Source of the DNA: Geomonas azotofigens | GTDB taxonomy: Bacteria; Desulfobacterota; Desulfuromonadia; Geobacterales; Geobacteraceae | Direction of reading: 5' to 3' | NCBI RefSeq assembly: GCF_018919395.1 | Contig: NZ_JAHLME010000005.1 | Location: forward strand, 62,001-126,000 | DNA: 64,000 nt | Part shown: piece after piece, positions 39,709-47,649 of the stretch | Numbering within the stretch: position 1 is the first letter of the stretch | Layout of the letters: each line of letters begins with the position of its first letter | Position numbers and translations under genes: made by a program | Notes under the pieces: generated by a model | Seen by the model: the letters and a program-made list of their open reading frames with translations, nothing else | Database searches by the model: none | What the model was told of the DNA's origin: nothing

Positions 39709-40210
39709 GTCCTTACTCCTTTGTAATGTTTTTTTCTGTATTGGTGCTGCGAAGATCTCTCGAATACTGCCAACCGTTACGACTGAACCTCCCCCTTTCC
39801 CTGGATTGCATAAAAAAAGGCGCCTCTCACCCATTGTGGAGAGGCGCCTTTGCCTTTGTTGCCTGCGGTCCCGCGCACTTCGTTGTGCTTCGTTACCTGT
39901 GCAAGCGTCTAGCAGAAGCTGTGCCATAGTGCCATCGGCGACAAAACTTCAGTGATGGCTGGCAGTTAGAGTTTAGTGTCTCCTTAGCATGCGAAATCCC
40001 CCTGACCCAGACAAGGCAGAGCCGCCTAATAGTTGTGCACCCGCGGGGGACGCCGCCCACGCCTGAGGCAGGCGCGCGAAAAGGACGCCGGTGCCTCCCT
40101 AAAGCGGCGCGCACCCCCGGTTTGCGGCCTTTTATTTGTTTGTAAAGCGGGCGAAGAAAAGGTAGATTGTCGTCGAAATGATCCGGCGGGCGCCGGGGCG
40201 GAGGACGTGC
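39709..40210. other. Intergenic region between outer-membrane protein and TauE genes
   Basis: The only structure I see is a bidirectional-looking intrinsic terminator at 39812-39855. The 39860-40170 stretch has no open frame with a ribosome site in either direction. Confidence 0.5.
39812..39855 (-). terminator. Orphan intrinsic terminator in the leader of the outer-membrane protein gene
   Basis: AAGGCGCCTCTC and GAGAGGCGCCTT form a perfect 12-bp stem with a ten-base loop. Read on the minus strand it is followed by seven T, and it lies 104 bp upstream of the ATG at 39708. There is no gene upstream for it to terminate, so it is either a leader attenuator or the end of a small RNA encoded at 39860-40150. 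On the plus strand the tail is TTTGCCTTTG, which is weaker. Confidence 0.6.
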
Positions 40211-41047
40211 GTGGTAATTACCTTCATATCGATTTTCGCGATCGGGATCGTGGCAGGCGTGGTCGGGGCGATCCTGGGACTTGGGGGGGGCATCATCATC
40301 GTCCCCGCCCTCACCCTCGGCTTCGGCATGCCGATGCGCACGGCGGTCGCCGCTTCCACGGTCTGCATCATCGCCACCTCGACCGGGGCCGCGGTGGCCT
40401 TTTTGCGAGACCGCCTCACCAACACCCGCGTGGCCATCTGGCTCGAGATGGGAACGTCGCTTGGGGCCCTGACCGGCGCCCTGGCGGCCGCCCTGGTGAA
40501 CCAGCGCGTCCTGTTCGTCCTCTTCGGCCTGCTGCTGGCCTACTCCGCCTACAACATGTTCCGTACCAGAAAGGAGCACGCCAGGCCCGAGGTGGTCCCC
40601 GACGCCATCTCCAGGAAGCTCAGGCTCGGCGGCTCCTACTACGACAAGGCGCTGGGGCGCCGGGTGGAGTACCAGGTGACCCGGACGCTGCCAGGGCTGA
40701 TCATCATGTACTTCTCGGGGGCGGCCGCGGGGCTCTTGGGAATCGGTGCGGGTATCTTCAAGGTGCCGGCCATGGACCAGGTGATGGGAATGCCGTTCAA
40801 GGCGTCCAGCGCCACCTCCAACTTCATGATCGGGGTGACCGCGGCGTCGGGGGCGGTGGTCTATTTCGCGCGCGGCGACGTGAAGCCGCTGGTGGCGGGA
40901 CCGGTGGTGCTCGGGGTGCTGCTCGGGGCGATCCTCGGGGCGCGCCTGATGATGCGCATGCCCGCCGGCAGGATCAGGCTCTTCTTCATGCCGATCCTGG
41001 CCTACACGGCCATCGAGATGATCTACAAGGGGGTGAAGTGGTGGTAG
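40211..41047 (+). CDS. TauE/SafE-family sulfite/sulfonate permease
   Basis: The 278-residue product is an integral membrane protein with about eight helices in two halves. The family signatures GAILGLGGGIIIVPAL near the N-terminus and GLLGIGAGIFKVPAM near residue 180 mark the two inverted repeats. TauE/SafE proteins move sulfite, sulfoacetate or other small organosulfur anions. I prefer the GTG at 40211, which has GGAGGA five bases upstream, over an ATG at 40178. The stop overlaps the start of the DUF1634 gene. Confidence 0.85.
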   Translation: MVITFISIFAIGIVAGVVGAILGLGGGIIIVPALTLGFGMPMRTAVAASTVCIIATSTGAAVAFLRDRLTNTRVAIWLEMGTSLGALTGALAAALVNQRVLFVLFGLLLAYSAYNMFRTRKEHARPEVVPDAISRKLRLGGSYYDKALGRRVEYQVTRTLPGLIIMYFSGAAAGLLGIGAGIFKVPAMDQVMGMPFKASSATSNFMIGVTAASGAVVYFARGDVKPLVAGPVVLGVLLGAILGARLMMRMPAGRIRLFFMPILAYTAIEMIYKGVKWW

Positions 41048-41355
41048 GAATCGATCCGGAGGATAAGGCCGCGGTGCACCCGATCGAGCTGGTGCTGGCG
41101 CGGCTGTTGCGGTTGGGCTCCATGGTGGCAGCGGCGCTCCTCGCCGTCGGCATCGCCCTCATGGTGTTCGGCCACACCGGGTTCGCGCCCAGGCTGATCA
41201 CGGTCGGTCTCCTGGTGCTGCTCGGCACGCCGGTCATGCGCGTCGTTGCCGCCGCCATCATCTTCGTGAAGGAGCGCGACTGGCACTTCGCCCTGTTCTC
41301 CCTGGTGGTGCTCTGCGCGCTTGCGGTCGGGATCTACTTCGGCAAGGGGATGTGA
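41041..41355 (+). CDS. DUF1634 membrane protein, partner of TauE/SafE
   Basis: A GTG at 41041, preceded by GGGGGTGA, opens a 104-residue frame overlapping the permease gene by seven bases. The product has three predicted helices (GSMVAAALLAVGIALMVFG, LITVGLLVLLGTPVMRVVAA, FALFSLVVLCALAVGIYF) and matches DUF1634, which is commonly encoded next to TauE/SafE permeases. It is probably an accessory subunit. Confidence 0.8.
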   Translation: MVGIDPEDKAAVHPIELVLARLLRLGSMVAAALLAVGIALMVFGHTGFAPRLITVGLLVLLGTPVMRVVAAAIIFVKERDWHFALFSLVVLCALAVGIYFGKGM

Positions 41356-41362
41356 CCGGGAG

Positions 41363-41536
41363 CTAGTTCACTTCCGCTTCCCCTTCCCTCTTCCCGCTGC
41401 CGGCCAACTTCTGGCGCGCCCTCTCGGCGATCTGCCGCCTGCGCGGCCCGCTCACCAGTTTCTCTTCCAAAAAGGCGATCAGGGCGATCCCCGCCGTGAC
41501 CAAAACCCCGATACCGACCAGCTTCAACAAAAACAT
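41363..41536 (-). CDS. Small single-span membrane protein (57 residues)
   Basis: The frame runs from the ATG at 41536 to the TAG at 41363. The N-terminal half is a membrane helix (LLKLVGIGVLVTAGIALIAF) and the rest is basic then acidic (PRRRQIAERARQKLAG, ending EGEAEVN). AGCGGGG lies upstream. It is convergent with DUF1634 with only seven bases between stops. The composition and codon use look coding. Function unknown. Confidence 0.6.
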   Translation of the reverse strand: MFLLKLVGIGVLVTAGIALIAFLEEKLVSGPRRRQIAERARQKLAGSGKREGEAEVN

Positions 41537-41778
41537 CGCTTACCCCGCTTTTTCCGTTTCTTTACGCCTGCCCAATCTGCCTGATGCGCCGCTGGTTGTC
41601 AACCTTCCCATCCCCCGCCGCACCAGAGCCGATGGGACCCGGCGAGATTGGACTGGCATAATATTCCTTTTCATGTAAAATGAGCCGCCCTTTTTTTTCA
41701 TGATTTGCCATCGCCCCGCACGCAGGGGCCTGACCAGCTTCGGGCATACGCGCGGAGTTCATCAAAGGAGGAAAGACT

Positions 41779-42468
41779 ATGAAGAGCAGCAAGGTAGCAC
41801 GCAGGATCGCCGTAGTGGCAGCGGCCCTGGCCGCGACGGTCGGCATCGCTTTCGCATCCAGCGAAGTGAGCGGCATCACGGCCGATCAGGCGCTTCAGAA
41901 ACTGATGGACGGCAATACCCGCTACGTCGACAGCAAATTGTCGGCATCGGCGCTGTGCGACGCGTCGGCCCGCGGCAAGCTCGCCAAGAGCCAGCATCCC
42001 TACGCCATCATCCTCTCCTGCTCCGACTCCCGCGTTCCGCCGGAGATCATCTTCGACCAGGCGCTGGGTGAGGTCTTCGTGGTGCGCGTCGCCGGCAATG
42101 TCGCCGATCCTCTGGTCCTTGGGAGCGTCGAGTACGCCGCCGAGCACCTGGGCTCCCCGCTCATCATGGTGCTCGGGCACGAGCGCTGCGGCGCCGTCAC
42201 CGCCACCGTCGCCGGCGGCAAGCCGGAAGGGAACATCGGCGCCATCGTGAAGGAAATCGCCCCTGCCGCCAAGAAGGCCAAGGCCGCCTGCAAGGGCAAA
42301 GCGAAGGAGGAGATCGTGGAGTGCGCGGTCGAGATCAACGCCAAGGCCGTCGCCGCCGAACTTCCCAAGAAGTCCAAGATCCTGGCCAAGGAAGTGAAGG
42401 AAGGCAAGATCAAGATCGTCGCCGCGAAGTACGACCTCGACGACGGCAAGGTCACCCTGCTCAAGTAA
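41779..42468 (+). CDS. Exported beta-class carbonic anhydrase
   Basis: The 229-residue product has a signal peptide (cleavage after FAS) followed by a beta-carbonic anhydrase domain. Zinc ligands are in CSDSR (Cys and Asp) and GHERCGAV (His and Cys), and the dimer motif VVRVAGNV is present. The enzyme interconverts CO2 and bicarbonate; a signal peptide places it in the periplasm, which is less usual for the beta class. A 35-residue Lys/Ala-rich insert (AAKKAKAACKGKAKEEI) lies after the second zinc motif. AAAGGAGGAAA sets the start. A terminator follows. Confidence 0.92.
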   Translation: MKSSKVARRIAVVAAALAATVGIAFASSEVSGITADQALQKLMDGNTRYVDSKLSASALCDASARGKLAKSQHPYAIILSCSDSRVPPEIIFDQALGEVFVVRVAGNVADPLVLGSVEYAAEHLGSPLIMVLGHERCGAVTATVAGGKPEGNIGAIVKEIAPAAKKAKAACKGKAKEEIVECAVEINAKAVAAELPKKSKILAKEVKEGKIKIVAAKYDLDDGKVTLLK

Positions 42469-42489
42469 CCCCTTTGGCGCGCAAACAAG

Positions 42490-42524
42490 AAAGCCGCCCT
42501 CCCAAACCGGGGGGCGGCTTTTTC
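42490..42524 (+). terminator. Intrinsic terminator of carbonic anhydrase gene
   Basis: AAGCCGCCC pairs with GGGCGGCTT across an 11-base loop, followed by TTTTT. Confidence 0.85.
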
Positions 42525-42543
42525 AGTGTGTGGGGCCGAAGCT

Positions 42544-42951
42544 TCACTCGGGCCGATGCAGCTTCGGGACCAGGGCCGGGGCCACTTCGGCCATCCGCTC
42601 TTCCCCCAGCGCGAGGAGCGCCTCGCGCAGTACCCCGGCCTCGGCCACCAGGCGGGCCACGTCCACGCCGAGGCAGGTCCCCGAGACCCGTCGCAGGAGG
42701 TCGGCGCCGCGCAGCAAAAGCCCCTCCGCCCCCTTATAGTTGCCGTTGCGCCAATGGTACAGCGCCACGGCGACCTGCAAAAGGCCCTGGTAGAAGTCCC
42801 GCAACTCTCCCTTCTCGCCCACCCAGAGCTCCTCGAGCGTCTCGTGGCACTGAAACCACTCCCCGGCGTTGAACTCCCCGATCGCCTGCAGCAGCTCCGG
42901 CGGCGGCGCCCCCTGGCAGCGCTCCGTGTCCGACCTTCCCCCCGCCGGCAT
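42544..42951 (-). CDS. DUF309 family protein
   Basis: The 135-residue cytoplasmic protein shows the DUF309 signature FNAGEWFQCHETLEELWVG then RDFYQGLLQVAVALYHWRNGNYKGA, a four-helix fold with conserved His and Glu. Biochemical role is unknown for the family. Its ATG sits one base past the stop of the Tad-like gene, so translation is coupled. Confidence 0.85.
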   Translation of the reverse strand: MPAGGRSDTERCQGAPPPELLQAIGEFNAGEWFQCHETLEELWVGEKGELRDFYQGLLQVAVALYHWRNGNYKGAEGLLLRGADLLRRVSGTCLGVDVARLVAEAGVLREALLALGEERMAEVAPALVPKLHRPE

Positions 42952-42952
42952 C

Positions 42953-44125
42953 CTAGTCCACCAGCACCGGGCGCAGTCCCGGCAAGAGCTTCCGGGCCTG
43001 ACTGTCGCACCCCACGCAGGAGATACGATCGATGTAGAGCCCGTCGGATCCCGCGGTGCAGGCGGTGGCGGGGAGGTCGGCCTGGCTCCCGGCCTTGCCG
43101 CACCCGGCCGCGCCGCTGGTGCAGATCCTGCTGATGCGCACCAGCGAATACCGGGTCACGGTATGCTGCTGGTAGTTCACACCCGGGAGGAATCCGGAGC
43201 AGTCGGTGGCGGGGACGATCACCCACCACCCGACCAGTTTCCCGCTCTTGTCGTACTCCTTGTTGGAGCGGTCCGCCTGGGGGTCGTACATCATCGCCTT
43301 GATGTCGCGCAGCACTGAGTCGCTGTTGCTGGCCGCGGCGAAGATGGGCAGGCCGCAGACCTCCTGCACCGGCATCTCTTGGCAGACCAGGTCGGACATG
43401 GAGTTGGTGATGGTGACCGGATGCAGCAGCGAGGTGTAGAGGTAGCGGCCGGCGAGGGAGCCGTCCGTTTTGGGATCCCAGGCGGCATGGCTCATGCGGC
43501 GTTCCGGGATGGTGCAGATCTGGGGGAAGGTGCAGGCGGGCTGGCACGCCTCGGAGCAGATGGCTATGTTGGAGCGGGTGCCGGGGACCAGGGCGGCGGT
43601 CGCGACCGGCGTGGAGCCGAAATCCTCGGTGCCGCTGATCTTGGCGATGAAGGTCCCCAGCGTTCCGAGCCCGACCGAGCTGCTCTCGGCGGTGCGCCTG
43701 GTCCTGACCTGGATGGCGTTCACGGGGGTGGCGCCGGGGGTATAGCTGCGGCTGCTCATGTTCCAGAAGCCGACCGTGATGTCGTTTTCGCCGGTGAGGG
43801 CGTTGCCGTTGTTGTTCAAAAGCCCGACCAGTGCCGCGGCGTCGTGCTTGCCGGTGACCAGGTCCACCGCTGCCGCGCGCGCCTGGGACTGGACCGGATC
43901 TCTGGCGACGTCGGGTAACCGCGCGGGGTCGGTCTGCGCCTGCAACAGGTAGCGCTGCTTGATGCCCTGCGCCCCGGTGAGGGCCGCCATCTCCGCGGAA
44001 TGCTGCAGATCCTCTTCGCTGACGTACATGTACCCGATGTCGATGGCAAGACCTGTCACTACCAGGAAGACGACCAGCATGATGGTGACATAACTGGTAT
44101 CGAAGGCGGACTCTTCTTCAGACAC
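42953..44125 (-). CDS. Tad-like membrane-anchored protein
   Basis: About 390 residues. The N-terminal segment with a membrane helix (YVTIMLVVFLVVTGLAIDIGYMYV) followed by EDLQHSAEMAALTGAQGI is the TadG/TadE-like (PF13400) pseudopilin-associated motif. The rest is extracytoplasmic and Cys-rich (SEACQPACTFPQICTIPE and CVGC at the C-terminus), suggesting disulfides. I prefer a GTG start at 44125, six bases after GGAG, because an ATG at 44131 follows the GGAG with no spacer. No other Tad pilus genes are visible nearby. Confidence 0.7.
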   Translation of the reverse strand: MSEEESAFDTSYVTIMLVVFLVVTGLAIDIGYMYVSEEDLQHSAEMAALTGAQGIKQRYLLQAQTDPARLPDVARDPVQSQARAAAVDLVTGKHDAAALVGLLNNNGNALTGENDITVGFWNMSSRSYTPGATPVNAIQVRTRRTAESSSVGLGTLGTFIAKISGTEDFGSTPVATAALVPGTRSNIAICSEACQPACTFPQICTIPERRMSHAAWDPKTDGSLAGRYLYTSLLHPVTITNSMSDLVCQEMPVQEVCGLPIFAAASNSDSVLRDIKAMMYDPQADRSNKEYDKSGKLVGWWVIVPATDCSGFLPGVNYQQHTVTRYSLVRISRICTSGAAGCGKAGSQADLPATACTAGSDGLYIDRISCVGCDSQARKLLPGLRPVLVD

Positions 44126-44181
44126 GATCATCTCCAGAGTGGACGGTGTTGTTACGGGTGCGACATAATAACATCATCGCG

Positions 44182-44225
44182 AAAAAAAGGGCCATGCAGA
44201 ATCGCATGGCCCTTCATTTTTTTTA
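44182..44225 (-). terminator. Bidirectional intrinsic terminator
   Basis: AGGGCCATGC pairs with GCATGGCCCT across six bases. T-runs follow on both strands; it ends the minus-strand MFS transporter gene 19 bp past its stop. Confidence 0.85.
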
Positions 44226-44243
44226 ACCTCAGTGGCTGACCAC

Positions 44244-45545
44244 TTATGCGGAAACCTTGACGGTGACCTTCTCGCCGGCCAGCTCGGTGGCCTCGACCTC
44301 GACCGCTTTCTTCTCACGCAGGAAGAAGGTGATCACGGTGCCCAGTGCCAGGCAGGAACCTGCCAGGATGAAGGACTTGTTCAGGCCGCCCGGCTGTGCG
44401 TTCATCATCTCGGAGACGCGCCCCATGACCAGGCCGCCGACGCCCCATGCGGAGAACAGCACGCCGTAGTTGAGGCCGTAGTTCTTGAAGCCCCAGTAGT
44501 CCTTGGCGAAGGAGGGGAACAGGGTCAGGTTGGAGCCGTAGTTGAAGCCGATCAGCGAGGCGAGCAGTACCAGCATCGCGGCGGAGCCGGAGCCCACCAC
44601 CGGGACGGCGGCGAACATCAGGATGGCCTGGAAGCCGAGCATGATGGTCAGGGTGGCGCGACGGCCGATCTTGTCGGAGAGGACACCGGCGACCACGCGG
44701 CCGGAGGCGTTGCCGATGGCCATGATGGCCACCGCCACGAAGGCCATGGGGCCCATGCTCTTCTTGGCGAGACCCGCGACCGAGCCGATCACCATGAGGC
44801 CCGCGCCGGCGCCGATGAAGAAGGTAGCCCACAGCATGTAGAATTTCGGGGACTTGAGCATCTCGCCCACGTTGGCGTCATAGACGGCCTTCTTGGCCGG
44901 GGCCGCTTTCTCGCCCTCTTTCAGAGCCGGCTCGGCCGGGACGTACCCCTTGGGCGGGTTCACCAGCGTGAAGGAGAGGCCGCAGACGATGACCGCGAAG
45001 CCGGCGGCGAGAATGTACATGGACTGCTGGATGCCGTAGGCGCCCAAAAGGTAGCTGGAGAGCGGCGCGATGTAGACCGGCGCCAGGCCGAAGCCGGCGA
45101 CCACGATGCCGGCGATGAGGCCGGTCTTCTTGGAGGAGAACCACTTGAGCGCCGGCGGGGTGGCGGCGGAGTAGCCGAAGCCGAAGCCGGAGCCGGCCAG
45201 CACGCCGAAGCCGGTAACCCAGGCGGCGTAGCTGTTGGAGTAGCCCATGAGGCAGAAGCCTGCACCGACCAGGAGGCCGCCGATCAGGGCGGTCTTGGCG
45301 GGGCCGATCTTGTCCTGGCACTTGCCGGCCAGGATCATGGAGAAGGCGAAGGCGAGACAGCAAAGAGCATACGGGTCGTTGATGGAGCCGAGGCTCCACT
45401 GGAAGGCATCGGGGCCGCCCTTCTCGATGGACGCCTTGATGGCACCCTTGAAGATACTCCAGGCATACAGCACCCCGAGCGCCAGGTTGATTCCGGTTCC
45501 GGCGAAAACTACCTGCCAGCCCTTGTTAGATGTTGTCTGTGTCAT
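44244..45545 (-). CDS. OFA-family MFS transporter (oxalate/formate antiporter-like)
   Basis: The 433-residue membrane protein has twelve predicted helices and OFA traits: GTGINLALGVLYAWSIF in helix 1, GKCQDKIGPAKTALIGG (MFS motif A) after helix 2, GFGFGYSAATPPALKWF, and the DKIGRRATL loop in the second half. The substrate is probably a small carboxylate, not readable from sequence. GGAGG sets the ATG at 45545. The upstream DNA carries several dyads, suggesting regulated expression. Confidence 0.88.
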   Translation of the reverse strand: MTQTTSNKGWQVVFAGTGINLALGVLYAWSIFKGAIKASIEKGGPDAFQWSLGSINDPYALCCLAFAFSMILAGKCQDKIGPAKTALIGGLLVGAGFCLMGYSNSYAAWVTGFGVLAGSGFGFGYSAATPPALKWFSSKKTGLIAGIVVAGFGLAPVYIAPLSSYLLGAYGIQQSMYILAAGFAVIVCGLSFTLVNPPKGYVPAEPALKEGEKAAPAKKAVYDANVGEMLKSPKFYMLWATFFIGAGAGLMVIGSVAGLAKKSMGPMAFVAVAIMAIGNASGRVVAGVLSDKIGRRATLTIMLGFQAILMFAAVPVVGSGSAAMLVLLASLIGFNYGSNLTLFPSFAKDYWGFKNYGLNYGVLFSAWGVGGLVMGRVSEMMNAQPGGLNKSFILAGSCLALGTVITFFLREKKAVEVEATELAGEKVTVKVSA

Positions 45546-45962
45546 GCCTTTATACCTCCATGTTGGGATTGACCACTCTTGCCACAGACCTTAGCAACTC
45601 GCATACCAACGTTTTACGATTTTGTATATTTTTACAACTTACGTAATATCGGATACTTACGCGAGCAACATCGCCCCGCCCTGTACCAAGGGCGGCGTGC
45701 CCTTTTCGCATTACAGCAAAAGGCACGTCCGCTGATAAAACCGTCGGACCTCCCCGATGCGGCGTGATATCAGCACGTTGATCATTGCGGCCGCGTCGCC
45801 GCATCCCTTTCGCATAAATGCAAAAGGAGTTTTCGTGTTTTGCAAAACTGTAAATAACGGAGGTTTTGTATAACAGGCGAGGTATAAAAATTTGAGGGCA
45901 CCAAAAGCAAAGGCCGGCTCAAAGAAGGAGGCCGGCCTTGTCTCTTGCCCTGTGGCGGGGAC
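45546..45962. promoter_or_regulatory. Operator-rich region upstream of the OFA transporter
   Basis: The 417-bp gap holds two similar imperfect dyads of the form CCTTT(T)CGCAT-N-GCAAAAGG at 45701-45723 and 45806-45827, 105 bp apart, a perfect palindrome GTTTTGCAAAAC at 45837-45848, and TTGTA/TACAA arms near 45623-45638. The repeated half-site is GCAAAAGG. No coding frame is convincing. The terminator of the small minus-strand gene lies at its far end. Confidence 0.5.
45903..45939 (-). terminator. Intrinsic terminator of the small YRGPERR protein gene
   Basis: On the minus strand AAGGCCGGC pairs with GCCGGCCTT across 12 bases and is followed by TTGCTTTTGG. Confidence 0.65.
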
Positions 45963-46166
45963 TCAGCAGAACAGGACGTTCCCCCTGCGCTCGGGGCCGC
46001 GATAGGTTCTCCCCCCCATCCCTCTCACATTGTCGACACCGACCTGAACGCACTCGCCGTCGCTGCGCAAGAACGAGACGATCGCCGCCTGCTCTATCAG
46101 TTCCTGGAGTTCCTCTGCCTTTACCAGCCCGCGCCTTTCATCAGCAAACACAACCGGAATCTTCAT
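45963..46166 (-). CDS. Small conserved-looking protein with YRGPERR motif
   Basis: The 67-residue product begins MKIPVVFADERRGLVKAEEL, contains FLRSDGECVQVG and ends RTYRGPERRGNVLFC. Short Geobacter proteins ending in a GPERR motif are common, but I know no function. I chose the ATG at 46166 because GGAGG lies 11 bases upstream; the ATG nine bases earlier abuts it. A cytoplasmic location is expected. The gene is alone with its own terminator. Confidence 0.65.
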   Translation of the reverse strand: MKIPVVFADERRGLVKAEELQELIEQAAIVSFLRSDGECVQVGVDNVRGMGGRTYRGPERRGNVLFC

Positions 46167-46431
46167 AGCACCCATCCTCCATGACGTTCGCGTAGTTCGA
46201 TCATTGTTAGTATATTTTAGCGATGCCGATCAGGATAGCAAGAACGGCTCTGGCAAAAAAACCATCGCCACAGTCATTGGGAAGCGGTCAGAGCACCGGC
46301 GACAGGTCCCGACAGCGCGTGCTTACGATTTCCTCAATTGGTTCATATTCTGTCCATAATCGGGAGGTATCTTTGGTCCATTCGGAAGACGTAAGACCAG
46401 CCACCGAGTCTGACTACAAAGGAGAACCGAC

Positions 46432-46926
46432 ATGAAAAGACAGCTGAGACAACTGGCGCTGTTCACCTGCATCACCGCTACCGCCGTCCTGGGGAGCCAG
46501 AGCGCGTTCGCCGGCTTCGGGCCGGCGGAAGGGGGAGGCCGCCAAGGGTGCTCCGAGCGGCATAGGCACGAGGGGCAGCGCGACCGGTTCAGGAGAATGG
46601 CCGAGAAACTGGGGCTCTCCGAACAGCAAAAAAGCGAGGCGCGGGCCATCTTCGAGGCCGGCCGCGCCAAGAACGCCCCGCTGTTCGCGTCCCTCAGGCA
46701 CGAGCGTCGCGAACTGAGGGCACTGGTGCGGTCCGGCGGCGGCGACGAAACCGCCATCAGGGCCCAGTCGGCAAAGGTGGCGGCGCTGCAGGCCGACTGC
46801 GCGGTACAACGGGGAGCGCAGACCAGACAGTTCCTCGCCCTGCTGACGCCGGAGCAGGCCGCCAAATTCAAGGCGTTGCGCGATGCGCGCCACGACGCCC
46901 CGGATCACCCGGGTCGCGAAAGGTAA
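46432..46926 (+). CDS. Spy/CpxP-like periplasmic chaperone
   Basis: The 164-residue product has a signal peptide ending AFA and a helical region with the LTxxQ-type motifs LGLSEQQKSEARAIF and LLTPEQAAKFKAL at about 62-76 and 140-152, as in Spy, CpxP and CnrX relatives. A His/Arg/Gly-rich segment (CSERHRHEGQRDRF) may bind metal. Such proteins act as ATP-independent chaperones or metal-stress sensors in the periplasm. AAAGGAGAA precedes the ATG. A C-rich 9-bp repeat follows 40 bp past the stop. Confidence 0.8.
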   Translation: MKRQLRQLALFTCITATAVLGSQSAFAGFGPAEGGGRQGCSERHRHEGQRDRFRRMAEKLGLSEQQKSEARAIFEAGRAKNAPLFASLRHERRELRALVRSGGGDETAIRAQSAKVAALQADCAVQRGAQTRQFLALLTPEQAAKFKALRDARHDAPDHPGRER

Positions 46927-46965
46927 CCTCCGACAGGCGCTGCCGTCCGGCGGCGGCAGCGCCTC

Positions 46966-47001
46966 ACTCTCCCAACTCTCCCAACTCTCCCAACTCTCCC
47001 A
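46966..47001 (+). repeat. 9-bp tandem repeat (ACTCTCCCA x4)
   Basis: Four perfect copies of ACTCTCCCA, without G, begin 40 bp past the Spy-like gene's stop; further CTCT-rich sequence follows to about 47060. Confidence 0.9.
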
Positions 47002-47151
47002 GCAACTCTGAAAGCTCTCGCAGCTCCGTCCCCTCCCTTGTACCTTCCCTATCTTTGCACCTCCCTCGCGCTGCCGCACAAACTCCGTCGCCGCGTTGTG
47101 CATTACCATCTACTGGCGTAAAATAGCAGCTGGCTCGAAAGGAGGTTTCCC

Positions 47152-47610
47152 ATGAGACGAGTAGGCCCCATATTGTTAATACTTTTTCTCTGCCTCGGCG
47201 CGTGCGCCAGTTTTCCCGACCCGCAGCAGCAACGCCTGGCCGCCCTGCCGCAACACTACAAGCAATTCGATGTGCTGATGGGATATGAGGTGAGACCGGC
47301 CGACGGCAGCACCGTCGTGCAGGGTATCGTGAAGAACGTCCGTTACTTCCGGATGCGCGACCTGGAGATCTGGGCGGCGCACCTTGACGCCCGGGGCAAG
47401 GTCCTGGCCCAGGGGATGACCTTCATCATGCCGTCCGAACTGGGACTGGACCAAAGTGCCGATTTCACCATCAAGATCCCGGAAGCGGTCCCCCCGGGCG
47501 ATCGGATCCGCATCACCTACAAGTATTTCGGCAGTGATGGCGGGACCCATGGTCTTGGTGACGGCACCAACTGGATGCAGAGCTTCGAAACCGCGGCGCC
47601 GGCGCGGTAA
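47152..47610 (+). CDS. Lipoprotein of unknown function
   Basis: The 152-residue product has a lipobox (CLGAC, lipid Cys near residue 19) and one Ig-like or FxLYD-type beta domain (VVQGIVKNVRYFRMRDLEIWAA, DFTIKIPEAVPPGDRIRITYKY). AAAGGAGG precedes the ATG. It lies 40 bp ahead of a histidine kinase gene on the same strand and may share its transcript. Confidence 0.75.
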   Translation: MRRVGPILLILFLCLGACASFPDPQQQRLAALPQHYKQFDVLMGYEVRPADGSTVVQGIVKNVRYFRMRDLEIWAAHLDARGKVLAQGMTFIMPSELGLDQSADFTIKIPEAVPPGDRIRITYKYFGSDGGTHGLGDGTNWMQSFETAAPAR

Positions 47611-47649
47611 CCGGCTCCGTGTCGCTCCGGCGCCGGCGGGGGTGCAGCA

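Noticed and set aside
42953-44125. A Tad (Flp) pilus locus
   Set aside because: Only one TadG-like N-terminal domain is present; there is no TadA ATPase, RcpA secretin, prepilin or prepilin peptidase nearby.
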